NCBI GenBank assembly: GCA_049975365.1
Contig: JBNGDS010000007.1
Span: 4,192-68,191 of the forward strand
Source: DSBG01 sp049975365
Lineage (GTDB): Bacteria > Desulfobacterota > Desulfomonilia > UBA1062
Length of the DNA stretch: 64,000 nt
Direction: 5' to 3'
A program made the position numbers and the translations under genes. Under the pieces are notes generated by a model. It was not told where the DNA came from. It made no database searches and was given only the letters and a program-made list of their open reading frames with translations. Shown here piece after piece: positions 26,828 through 35,116 of this stretch. Every line of letters starts with the position of its first letter. Position 1 is the first letter of the stretch.

Positions 26828-27151
26828 CTAGCGGAGGGGGAGACGCACCACCAACCCATAGGTGCGATTTGTTCTCCCCTCGGGCGTTTCATTGAGCGTG
26901 ATGGTGGGGATTACGGTAGTAAGTGCAATGGCAAACCCGCATGCTGCTCCAATACCACCACCGTAGGCAACCCAGTCACCGTGTTCACCTGGATCGTTGG
27001 AAAAAACCAGAGCGGTTGCACCTGCAAGCATACCGACACTCGCACCGAGGGCGGTGACTGTCACCAGGGGCCAGAGAGAATCCTCTGCCTGTGAGCCCTG
27101 GGGCAGGACAATGATGCCCAGAATGAATATGATGAGTATGCCCTGTTTCAT
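26828..27151 (-). CDS. Small exported/membrane protein, paralogue of the next gene upstream
   Basis: 107 residues: a signal peptide (KQGILIIFILGIIVLPQGSQA), a Gly/Ala-rich hydrophobic segment (GASVGMLAGATALVFSNDPGEH), a second one (YGGGIGAACGFAIALTTV) and a C-terminal YGLVVRLPLR. The same layout occurs in the protein encoded at 27229-27558, so the two arose by duplication. Function unknown; probably envelope-located. Confidence 0.65.
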   Translation of the reverse strand: MKQGILIIFILGIIVLPQGSQAEDSLWPLVTVTALGASVGMLAGATALVFSNDPGEHGDWVAYGGGIGAACGFAIALTTVIPTITLNETPEGRTNRTYGLVVRLPLR

Positions 27152-27228
27152 CAGCGCTCCTTATTCATGAACTGGAACACATAATACCGGACGAACCGAG
27201 AAATGCAATTCTCGGGAGTAGGGAATTT

Positions 27229-27558
27229 TTACCTGAATGGTATCGCGACCCGCAGACCGTATACCCGTTCTGTCTCTCCTGCTGGAGATTGCATCGTGTA
27301 AAACATGGGGGAGATCTCATAGAGGCCGAAGCCTAGCCCGCAGATCAACCCGATGCTCGCACCTTGGGCAATCCGTTCATAGTGTTCGTTGGGATGATCC
27401 ATGAACGCAAGGGTTGCAGCACCCACCAGTGCCCCGATGCCCGCTCCGATCACGGAGTCATACAGAACAACCTCAAGAGATGAGCCGGCATGAGACCGTG
27501 CCGGGAGAACGGAGATCAGAACGATCAACAATACACAGATAGAGAGTTTTTTCATCAT
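27229..27558 (-). CDS. Small exported/membrane protein, paralogue of the adjacent gene
   Basis: 109 residues: a signal peptide (KKLSICVLLIVLISVLPARSHA), GAGIGALVGAATLAFMDHPNEH, IAQGASIGLICGLGFGLYEI and the terminal YGLRVAIPFR. Shared pattern with its neighbour: G-x-x-A-G-A-T/A-A-L-x-F-x-x-x-P-x-E-H and Y-G-L-x-V-x-(L/I)-P-x-R. Both follow the ddl gene in opposite orientation. Function unknown. Confidence 0.65.
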   Translation of the reverse strand: MMKKLSICVLLIVLISVLPARSHAGSSLEVVLYDSVIGAGIGALVGAATLAFMDHPNEHYERIAQGASIGLICGLGFGLYEISPMFYTMQSPAGETERVYGLRVAIPFR

Positions 27559-27599
27559 GTTTTCCCCTTACCCTTTTTCCTGACGTCTCAGCAAGCCAT

Positions 27600-28796
27600 T
27601 CACCCTGCTCTCCTCCTCATGGAAGGCATCCTCATGGATTCTAGAATGAGCTCAGCAGGATCAAGTGCAGGAAGTCCGGTGAAGTGTGACAGCTGCATGC
27701 GGCATGCACCGCAATCCGATACAAAGGCCTCTACATCGAGTTCCCGTATGGCGGATGAAGCAAGCTTGCCGAGTTTTATCGATACATCCTGATTTTTCTT
27801 TTTGAATCCATAACTGCCGGAGAGACCACAGCAGGCGTCATCGAGGATGTGGCAGACAAGTCCTGGTATCCTGCCGAATATTTCTGCAGCAGGATACCCG
27901 ATGCCGAGAGCCCTGAGGTGACAGGGGATGTGGTATGCGACCGTCCTCGTCACCTCAGAGAAAGTGGGGGTACAGTAGCCGCTTTCCATGAGGGACAGGA
28001 TGTATTCGTGAACATTGTAGGTATTCTCAGAGATCTTCTTGCCCAGAGGGATATCCAGGATCCCTGGATAGTCATGGGCAATGGTCAGGCCGCACGATGT
28101 GCAGGCGTACACGACATCGTACCCCTTGTCGATGTACCGGGCGAGGATTGATGCATTCTGATTGGCGAATTTCCGTGCCATGTCGAGATCCCCGTTTCCC
28201 ATGGCAGGCAGGCCACAGCAGACCTGCTTCGGGATGATCACATGAACACCCATGGATGCGAGGAGATCCCTGATTCCTCTTCCGATGTCAGGCCTGTTGA
28301 AATTGAGATAACACCCGTGAAAGAACACAACCTTTCTCTGTCCCTTGCCTTTTCTTTTCCATCCTCTTTGGAGTGTGAGGAAACGGAATGATGGAAAGGG
28401 GAGATATGTGGATATCCCCAGGATATTCACAATCCCCTTGGTCAGCCCCCAGGATGATACCCTGTTGAAGATTGGTGCGGCCAGTGATCCAAGCCCGCTG
28501 ATGTAGTAGGTGTTGGCAAACAGGTGGGACGAGAACGGGCTAAGGTGTTCACTGGAGTATTTGAGCTGTGCCTTGAGAATGATCTCGGATACGTTTACCC
28601 CGTATGGGCAGGCGACTTCACACCTCTTGCACTGGCTGCAGAACTGTACCCACTGGTCAACGGATTTCTCCCCGTCAAGGCGAAAGCGCTGGGCATCCGG
28701 TCCAGACTGTTTAGGCCCCGGAAACCTCGGGTCCACTTTGAATACCGGGCAGTTTTCAACGCATACTGTGCACCTGACGCAGTGTTCAAAGCTCAT
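27600..28796 (-). CDS. glpC: Anaerobic glycerol-3-phosphate dehydrogenase subunit C
   Basis: 398-residue Fe-S membrane-anchor/electron-transfer subunit. Two [4Fe-4S] motifs near the N-terminus (CVRCTVCVENCP and CSQCKRCEVACP) and two CCG domains (CCGLPAMGN near 200 and CCGLSGSYG near 330). It passes electrons from GlpA/GlpB to the quinone pool. Its ATG overlaps the glpB stop (4 bases), giving a tightly coupled glpABC operon. Confidence 0.92.
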   Translation of the reverse strand: MSFEHCVRCTVCVENCPVFKVDPRFPGPKQSGPDAQRFRLDGEKSVDQWVQFCSQCKRCEVACPYGVNVSEIILKAQLKYSSEHLSPFSSHLFANTYYISGLGSLAAPIFNRVSSWGLTKGIVNILGISTYLPFPSFRFLTLQRGWKRKGKGQRKVVFFHGCYLNFNRPDIGRGIRDLLASMGVHVIIPKQVCCGLPAMGNGDLDMARKFANQNASILARYIDKGYDVVYACTSCGLTIAHDYPGILDIPLGKKISENTYNVHEYILSLMESGYCTPTFSEVTRTVAYHIPCHLRALGIGYPAAEIFGRIPGLVCHILDDACCGLSGSYGFKKKNQDVSIKLGKLASSAIRELDVEAFVSDCGACRMQLSHFTGLPALDPAELILESMRMPSMRRRAG

Positions 28797-29989
28797 GCAA
28801 TATGCCTCTCACACATCTGTGCAGCTCTCAGACCTGTTGAAATCGCTAGGCCATGTCCGCAGTGATTCTTCATGATCTCAGCATGGGAGAGGATGCTCCC
28901 GCACACAAAGAGATTTTCAAACTGGGAATCAATGGGTCTGAACGTCCTGTCAACCTTGATTCCCGCTGATTCAATGGCATGTCCTGCCTGAAAGAAATCT
29001 GTATTGAACCAGTCTTTCCTCCTTCCTGGCACGAATACGGAAAGGTCGAAGACGGTCTCTTGTACAGAATCTCGGGTTGCAAAGAGTCCCCCGCTGACGA
29101 ATGATCCAGTAGAAAGAATGAATGCTCTGCCAGGCACACGAGAGGGTCTCCCGGAACTCGCCAAGGTAACCGCCTCAACCTGAGACCCCTGGCTTTCCAC
29201 ACTGGCAATTACTTTTCCCCAGTAGGTGCTCCCTCCCCTGTTGAGGAAGGAAGTCTTCAGCGTTCTGAAGAGCCTCATACCGGGAATGGACGGTGGCAGC
29301 GTAGGGATCTCGAAGATTTCCCGACTGATCTGCGTGGATATCTCCTCAAGAATTTCGAGGGGAGTTCTAATCCCCAAAACAGCTGGAAAGGCCACCTTCC
29401 CGTGAGGGATTTCGAGATTCTGGATCCAGGTGATGAAATCCCTGCGGAATGACGCGTCTTCAAATAGGGTCGCTATCCCGATGGTGGAGGACGTCCCTGC
29501 ATCATACAAGGAATAGCCGGTATTTTTCAACCTAGAGGTGATGTAGGAAGGGAAAAAGTCCTTGAGTCCTTTGAAGGAGATGACGTGGATGTAGGTATCA
29601 CTCGTGGCATCTGATCCAGCCATTGTAAGCGGCACCAGACAGGTGGTCTTGGCTGTGCCGATGGGGGTAAGGATATTCCTGTTTTTCCGGGGGCTGCCCG
29701 TATAGGGCATGGGTGTATCCTCCATGATCCGCTTGAAGAAGTTCAGCGCATCTGCAACCCCCTTTTTCCCCACCAGGTGATATGGATGATCATGGCTCAG
29801 GCCCTGAATACCGTCAAGGGGGTTCCGTTCGGAGGAGAGGACATCTATACACCCTGTCGACAGACAGCAGACCGGATCTCCTTTTGATATGATGGCGACC
29901 TTGAATCCCTTTTCAGCAAGGTAGAGAGCTGAGGTGAATCCCGCCATTCCTCCGCCGATAACGACTACGTCGTAAACATGGGAGGTCAT
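28793..29989 (-). CDS. glpB: Anaerobic glycerol-3-phosphate dehydrogenase subunit B
   Basis: 398-residue flavoprotein subunit. N-terminal dinucleotide fold DVVVIGGGMAGFTSALYLAEKG, later GRAFILSTGSFVSGGLF and a C-terminal GHGLAISTGLRAA. GlpB supports electron transfer between GlpA and GlpC. Start and stop overlap with glpA and glpC by 4 bases each. Confidence 0.92.
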   Translation of the reverse strand: MTSHVYDVVVIGGGMAGFTSALYLAEKGFKVAIISKGDPVCCLSTGCIDVLSSERNPLDGIQGLSHDHPYHLVGKKGVADALNFFKRIMEDTPMPYTGSPRKNRNILTPIGTAKTTCLVPLTMAGSDATSDTYIHVISFKGLKDFFPSYITSRLKNTGYSLYDAGTSSTIGIATLFEDASFRRDFITWIQNLEIPHGKVAFPAVLGIRTPLEILEEISTQISREIFEIPTLPPSIPGMRLFRTLKTSFLNRGGSTYWGKVIASVESQGSQVEAVTLASSGRPSRVPGRAFILSTGSFVSGGLFATRDSVQETVFDLSVFVPGRRKDWFNTDFFQAGHAIESAGIKVDRTFRPIDSQFENLFVCGSILSHAEIMKNHCGHGLAISTGLRAAQMCERHIA

Positions 29990-31488
29990 TGCTGTGGCTC
30001 CATGTTCAGAATCCCCAGGTATATACTTTCCACAAGCTGTTCCTCTTTGAGTTGATCACCCCACAGGGCTGGCCTGATACCCCTAAACCTTCTCTGGAGG
30101 AACTGTTGAAGGATCTTCAGGGATTCTTCCGGACTCACCCTTCCGAGATCCTGCATAATGCCAAGCGCCCTGTAGGTGCAGAAACCACCCTGGCACGGTC
30201 CCATCCCAAGGCGGGTTCTGTGCTGAATATCTCCAATGTACTGGGTACCGATGCTGTTGATTGCATGCTCGACGTCGCCACGGGAGATGAGTTCACACTC
30301 ACAGACGATGTCCTCCATGTTCTTGAGCCTCTTGGACAGGGGATATCCACTCAGCTCGTCCTGCCCTTCCAGGGGGATGTCGGCGGTTTTGCAGGGAATT
30401 TTCAGGCCGAATTCATCCATGATCACATCCACCATCTTCTCTGCCATGAGCCGATAGGTAGACAATTTTCCCCCCATGATGCTGAACATGCCATTGTCAT
30501 GGTTGATGATTTGAAATCCGCGGGAGATCGCACGACCGTCAGATGAATCGGATTTGAGCAGAGGGCGTACGCCGGTGTAGGTCCTGATGAGTCTGGTGGT
30601 GCCGAATGTCGGGATCATCTGTTCCGCCTGAGAGGCGATAATATCTACCTCGAGGGGATCGACCTCTATGGCATCCGGATCGTCCGCGGGTATGGATGTG
30701 GTTCCGGCGAGGCAGACCGCCTCGTTGGGAACGATGATGTCACCGTCGGAGGGCGGGCGGAGTCTGTTGATGACCATGTTGGTGAGGCGATGGTTCGATA
30801 TGATGAGGCTGCCCTTGGAAAGCGTCATTGGAACATGGCTTCCCGACATGTGTGCAATCTTGTCTCCCCAGGCCCCCGTGGCGTTGATGATGATGCGTGC
30901 CCTGATCTCCTTGATGTGGGAGGTGAGACGTTCCCGGACCAAGACGCCAACGCACTGCCCCTTTTCCTTGATGATATCAACGACCTCATGGTGGATCAGG
31001 ATTCCGCCACCGCTGTGGCGGGATGTGTAGGCATTCAGCATACACAGCCTGAACGGGTCGATCGAGCAGTCCGGGACGGTGATGGCCTCTTCAATTGCGG
31101 GATTGAGCGCCGGAACCAAGTCCAGTGCTCGAGAGGGAGAGAGCACATCCGTGGATATGCCCACCTCCTCGCAACTCTTGAGAAACCGATCTCTGTACTT
31201 CTTGGAGTCGCCCGGAAGCCGTACAAACATCCCGCCTGTCGGTTCTACACATTTCTCGGCGATTTCTCTCAGAATGGAGTTTTCTGTGATACACTCATGG
31301 GCGGCTTCGGGATCGTTCACAGCGTAGCGTCCACCGCTGTGCAGAAGTCCATGGCATGCCCCTGTTGCTCCGGATGCAAAATCACCTTTTTCCACGAGGT
31401 AGTGGTGAACACCTCTGAGGGTGAGATCCCTGGCAATACCACACCCGGTAGCCCCACCACCGATGATGATCACGTCGGTCTTGATCAT
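29986..31488 (-). CDS. glpA: Anaerobic glycerol-3-phosphate dehydrogenase subunit A
   Basis: 500-residue catalytic FAD subunit oxidising glycerol-3-phosphate to dihydroxyacetone phosphate. N-terminal DVIIIGGGATGCGIARDLTLRG, LVEKGDFASGATGACHGLLHSGGRYA and GVRPLLKSDSSDGRA; the C-terminus has a BFD-like [2Fe-2S] region with CECELISRGD and GPCQGGFCTYRALG. First gene of glpABC, with AAGGATCC as ribosome site. A role in glycerol or lipid-derived G3P respiration is likely; TpiA and Pgk encoded nearby can process the product. Confidence 0.93.
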   Translation of the reverse strand: MIKTDVIIIGGGATGCGIARDLTLRGVHHYLVEKGDFASGATGACHGLLHSGGRYAVNDPEAAHECITENSILREIAEKCVEPTGGMFVRLPGDSKKYRDRFLKSCEEVGISTDVLSPSRALDLVPALNPAIEEAITVPDCSIDPFRLCMLNAYTSRHSGGGILIHHEVVDIIKEKGQCVGVLVRERLTSHIKEIRARIIINATGAWGDKIAHMSGSHVPMTLSKGSLIISNHRLTNMVINRLRPPSDGDIIVPNEAVCLAGTTSIPADDPDAIEVDPLEVDIIASQAEQMIPTFGTTRLIRTYTGVRPLLKSDSSDGRAISRGFQIINHDNGMFSIMGGKLSTYRLMAEKMVDVIMDEFGLKIPCKTADIPLEGQDELSGYPLSKRLKNMEDIVCECELISRGDVEHAINSIGTQYIGDIQHRTRLGMGPCQGGFCTYRALGIMQDLGRVSPEESLKILQQFLQRRFRGIRPALWGDQLKEEQLVESIYLGILNMEPQQ

Positions 31489-31591
31489 TCAGAAGGGATC
31501 CTTATGCCACATGTGTTTTTCATGGCTTACCATATACAAGGACCGATCTTACGGTCAAGTGAGCATGTTCTGGTCTCAGGGTCTGCATGGT

Positions 31592-32428
31592 TCAGTCCGT
31601 TTTCAAAAGGTGGAGGAGCACCCTGTTCCACCCGTCGGGCCCGATCCCAGGGGACAAGATGAGCTTCTGATGTGCAGATGCTGCATAGTCCATGTAGGAT
31701 CCATCGTGCCGCATGATAACTACGGCAATATCCACAGTCTCCAGAAGGGGAATGTCATTGGGCGAGTCACCGAGACCTACGGTGGTCCAGGCAGTGCCGG
31801 GAAAGGTGTCTGTAAATATCTTGAGGGTTTCCCGTGCCGCCATGCCCTTGTCGCACCTCCCGTGGGCATGCCAGAAGCGCCCCCCCTGAGTACAGGTGAG
31901 GCCGTTATACTCGAGAGAGGAGATGAGAATTCGGAGTTCATCGGAAGACCCGCTGAACAGGAACGGTTCTGAAAACTCACGATGCCGTGCGCGCACCGCT
32001 GATTCGGGATCAAGCCCGGTTATGTCTGCAATCTCCTCAGGGCTCATATCGGAAAAGCCACGGACACGGATACCGGTTTCTCTCTGGGCATCATCCAGGG
32101 CCTTCAGGACATCGGAATAGGCCATTCCAAGACGAATGAGGGTATATGATCCACACGTATGCTGTGGACGACCCGTTTGGATATGTATCTCCTGATGGAA
32201 GAATATGGCACTGCCGTTTTCCGTAATGAACGTCCGGGACATGTTCGGCAGATCAAGAAGAGGTTCGATTTCGAACCGTGTCTTGCTGGAGACGATTATC
32301 AGCGGGACACCGAGTTCATCCAGTCTCTGAAGTGCGGGAAGGGCCTCCTCCTTCGAATACGTGGAATAATCGAGAAGAGTCCCATCCAGGTCGCTGAATA
32401 CAAGGAAAGATTTCTGAGCCTGGATCAT
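31592..32428 (-). CDS. Mannosyl-3-phosphoglycerate phosphatase-like HAD phosphatase
   Basis: 278 residues from the ATG at 32428; an in-frame ATG at 32497 would add 23 residues unlike the family, but neither start has a clear ribosome site. HAD motifs: nucleophile DLDGTLLD, motif II IIVSSKTR, motif III Lys and motif IV GLGDSPNDIPLL. The cap region and ENGSAIF segment resemble mannosyl-3-phosphoglycerate phosphatase (MpgP), which makes mannosylglycerate, a compatible solute. No partner synthase is present, so a related sugar-phosphate substrate remains possible. Confidence 0.75.
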   Translation of the reverse strand: MIQAQKSFLVFSDLDGTLLDYSTYSKEEALPALQRLDELGVPLIIVSSKTRFEIEPLLDLPNMSRTFITENGSAIFFHQEIHIQTGRPQHTCGSYTLIRLGMAYSDVLKALDDAQRETGIRVRGFSDMSPEEIADITGLDPESAVRARHREFSEPFLFSGSSDELRILISSLEYNGLTCTQGGRFWHAHGRCDKGMAARETLKIFTDTFPGTAWTTVGLGDSPNDIPLLETVDIAVVIMRHDGSYMDYAASAHQKLILSPGIGPDGWNRVLLHLLKTD

Positions 32429-32652
32429 GGGGAAATAATAGCCGCTCACCTGCCAATTGTCCAGGATGTGTTCCGTTTCACCATGGCAGATGTGCAAACC
32501 TGGCGAATCCCTGATTTCTCATCCGCCTCCGGGGAAGTGATAGTTCACCTGTCCCCCCTTGTCCGTCTGAGAAGCAGTCTGTATTATACGGAAGAGGCAG
32601 GTGTACGGTAGAAACAACACCTGCTGTACCGAAACAATCGAAGGGGGTGCAT

Positions 32653-33282
32653 ATGAAAAGAATTGACCATATCTTCTTCGTCATCTTCCTGATACTCTTG
32701 CCCATCACGGTTTTGTCCACAGCAGAACGAGGTCCCATGAAGCCCATTGCTCCGCTCATGATTGAGCACCGGCTCATTGACCAGATGATAATCGTGCTGG
32801 AAAACGCCTCAGTCAGAATCCTGGAGACACAAACCCTTGATCCCCGGTTCATCGAGGACATTGTTGATTTCGTTCGATACTACGTAGACAAGACACATCA
32901 TGGAAAGGAAGAGAAGATCCTGTTTGCGGAACTCGAGAAAAAGAATCTCTCTGCTGAGCACAGGGCTATGCTGAATGAACTGCTCGAGGAACACAAAAGG
33001 GGTATTTCAACTGTCGAGAGACTCAACACGGCCGCCCTGAGATACTCAGCCGGGGAAAGAGCTGCATTGACAGATGTTGCTGCCATCATGCAGGAACTGG
33101 CCACGCTCTATCGGGAACACATTATCAAAGAGGATAAGCATTTTTTCATTCCCGTCATGGAGTATTTTTCAAAAGAAGAGCAGGATGCAATGCTCGAGAA
33201 ATCGAGGGAGTACGATCAAAAGATGATCCATGTTAAATACAAGGATGTCATCAGTCGGCTCAAGGAGCAGGCTGGGATATAG
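32653..33282 (+). CDS. Exported hemerythrin-like protein
   Basis: 209 residues from the ATG at 32653 (AAGGGGG just upstream). A signal peptide (KRIDHIFFVIFLILLPITVLS) precedes a four-helix hemerythrin HHE domain with the expected ligands: H in MIEHRLID, HHGKEEKILF, EEHKRG and HIIKEDKHFF. A di-iron site for O2 or NO is likely. It is followed 12 bases later by a Tat-exported rubredoxin, so both should act outside the cytoplasm. Confidence 0.85.
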   Translation: MKRIDHIFFVIFLILLPITVLSTAERGPMKPIAPLMIEHRLIDQMIIVLENASVRILETQTLDPRFIEDIVDFVRYYVDKTHHGKEEKILFAELEKKNLSAEHRAMLNELLEEHKRGISTVERLNTAALRYSAGERAALTDVAAIMQELATLYREHIIKEDKHFFIPVMEYFSKEEQDAMLEKSREYDQKMIHVKYKDVISRLKEQAGI

Positions 33283-33294
33283 GGAGTACCTTTC

Positions 33295-33597
33295 ATGAAA
33301 AGACACAGGTCACGCTCTCAAAATAGGATGACTCGGAGAGAATTCATAAGAAAGATCTGTGCATCATCGGTCGTGGTCATCACTGCAGGCCTTGGACGTA
33401 CGAGCAGGTTAGCAGCAGCGGACAAGCCTGTGGAGGAGATGGTCTCATACGTCTGTACAGTGTGTGGCTATATCTATGATCCGAATGTGGGAGAGCCACG
33501 GACGAACACACCTGCGGGCACGCCATTTTCTCAGCTGCCTGATTACTGGGTCTGTCCGGACTGCGGGGCCGATACGTCGGCATTCGTGGTCTGGTAG
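33295..33597 (+). CDS. Tat-exported rubredoxin
   Basis: 100 residues. The N-terminal 42 residues look like a Tat signal: TRREFIRK (Arg14-Arg15) followed by a hydrophobic stretch ICASSVVVITAGLG. The mature part is a complete rubredoxin, YVCTVCGYIYDP...WVCPDCGADTSAF, with iron ligands Cys54, Cys57, Cys87 and Cys90. Most rubredoxins are cytoplasmic; a Tat route would export the folded, iron-loaded protein. Co-transcription with an exported hemerythrin suggests a periplasmic electron carrier for O2 or ROS handling. tatA is encoded about 1 kb away. Confidence 0.85.
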   Translation: MKRHRSRSQNRMTRREFIRKICASSVVVITAGLGRTSRLAAADKPVEEMVSYVCTVCGYIYDPNVGEPRTNTPAGTPFSQLPDYWVCPDCGADTSAFVVW

Positions 33598-33681
33598 GTG
33601 TGATACGGCCTCTTTCAGTCTGAAATCCGTGCAGGGGTTTCCCGATCAATCATACTCCACATTCACGATGTAGCGTGAGCG

Positions 33682-33954
33682 CTACAGGATGTCACTTCCT
33701 GAAGGTGGGAGCTCAGACCCCGGTTTCTCGTATGCGTGCTTTCGTTTGTCCCTGTCTCTCTTGCGCTCCTGGCAGAGGAACAGCAGTGCGGCCGCGTTGG
33801 CCCTCACGTGGGCAAAGATGCTTTCAAGGCCGTCAAATGTCGCGTGATGCTCCAGGTTGTACTGGAGATCGGAGATGATTTTTGCAAGGGCCTCCTCATG
33901 GAGATTATGTTTTAACTGGACCAGTACCTTTTTGGCTTCGGCTTCGGAATCCAT
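33682..33954 (-). CDS. Hypothetical small protein
   Basis: 90 residues, helical and charged (MDSEAEAKKVLVQLKHNLHE..., EERKRDRDKRKHAYE). No signal peptide or membrane segment and no family recognised. An AAAGGAG ribosome site upstream of the ATG supports translation. A perfect 7-bp inverted repeat TGTAGCG/CGCTACA (33669-33686) overlaps its stop codon and may form a hairpin at the transcript end. Confidence 0.55.
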   Translation of the reverse strand: MDSEAEAKKVLVQLKHNLHEEALAKIISDLQYNLEHHATFDGLESIFAHVRANAAALLFLCQERKRDRDKRKHAYEKPGSELPPSGSDIL

Positions 33955-34120
33955 GAGTGTTCTCCTTTCTTGGATGATTCACAGAACAACGGTACTCCAA
34001 ATGGTCCAATGCGGTCAATGTGAGATTGGGAGAAAAGGGCATTCTCTATGGCTTGGTGTGGGCAAAAAATACAGAGAGTGTGCCCCGACCCGCTGGAACG
34101 GTGTCTGGTTTTCAAAGGGG

Positions 34121-34399
34121 CTACTGTTTCTTGGCACCCTCCTCCACAATCCACTGGTATTCGGTGACTTCGATCTTTTTCTTTGTTTCGATACGCTTCA
34201 CCGGGACCCGTTTCCTGGAGATTTCATACAGTGTCCCGTCTCCCGTGTAGTTCTTGAGGGCCTCCTCAAGACTCTGATAGATCTCGATCTTCTGTGAGCC
34301 GAAGAGGGTATCTTTTATGATGGCATATTCCTTTCCAAAAACAGATCCTGTGCAGAGGAGAAAGAAAACCAGCGCCAGACATGGAATGATCATCTTCAT
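34121..34399 (-). CDS. Hypothetical exported protein
   Basis: 92 residues. A clear signal peptide (KMIIPCLALVFFLLCTGSVFG) precedes a short mixed domain ending KKKIEVTEYQWIVEEGAKKQ. GGAGGACC is the ribosome site. Family not recognised; periplasmic location is likely. Confidence 0.6.
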   Translation of the reverse strand: MKMIIPCLALVFFLLCTGSVFGKEYAIIKDTLFGSQKIEIYQSLEEALKNYTGDGTLYEISRKRVPVKRIETKKKIEVTEYQWIVEEGAKKQ

Positions 34400-34616
34400 C
34401 TCTCATGGTCCTCCTCGTTCATGTTCTCAGGTATTCATACGTATTGTCAACCGTAAGTTCCCCTGCACCCGACCCCGTATCTTCTCACAGGCAGCACTGT
34501 ATCAAACAGGGACCAGACAAGGCGAGATTCACTATTTGAGACACCCGGGGAACCCTCATCATTTATTGTCACGATGAGATAAATATGCTAGATTAGAAAG
34601 TACAAGGAGGAGTGGC

Positions 34617-34820
34617 ATGATCGGCGGACTAGGCATGACAGAGCTCATCATCATTCTGGTGATAGTGCTCGTGATATTCGGAGCGGGGAAACTGCCGGAA
34701 GTCGGCAGTGCCCTGGGAAAAGGCATTCGGAACTTTAAAAGTTCCGTAAGTGACACCTCGGAGGATAAGTCGGTCAAGGGAGATATAGAAGACAAGAACA
34801 AAAAGGATCAGGAGAGCTGA
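34617..34820 (+). CDS. tatA: Sec-independent protein translocase subunit TatA
   Basis: 67 residues: one membrane segment (TELIIILVIVLVIFGAGKLPE) with the family FGAGKLPEVG hinge, an amphipathic helix (SALGKGIRNFKSSVSD) and a charged tail. The ribosome site is CAAGGAGGAG. It stands alone here without tatBC. The Tat-type rubredoxin gene lies about 1 kb upstream. Confidence 0.93.
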   Translation: MIGGLGMTELIIILVIVLVIFGAGKLPEVGSALGKGIRNFKSSVSDTSEDKSVKGDIEDKNKKDQES

Positions 34821-35116
34821 TCTTCGTGGCTCCAGTTGCCATCCGTATCCCTACGAACGAAGGATGGATCGTTTGTTTTCGATGTACCGGATCCTGAAGT
34901 AGAATCCTGCCTGTCTTTCAGCCAGTTCACCCACATTCTTCACTGGTGTTTATCCCCTCAAGGAGTGTTCAATCATCTCCGGACCCAGGGCGAAGTGCGG
35001 TCTTCTCTGGTAATCCCGGGTACGGTGGTAGCATGGGACAATGCTGGGATAACCTGATTTTAACGCCATGTCACTGTTCTCTTGGGGATTGAGAGAATCT
35101 TCTTCGTGTGGAGTGG

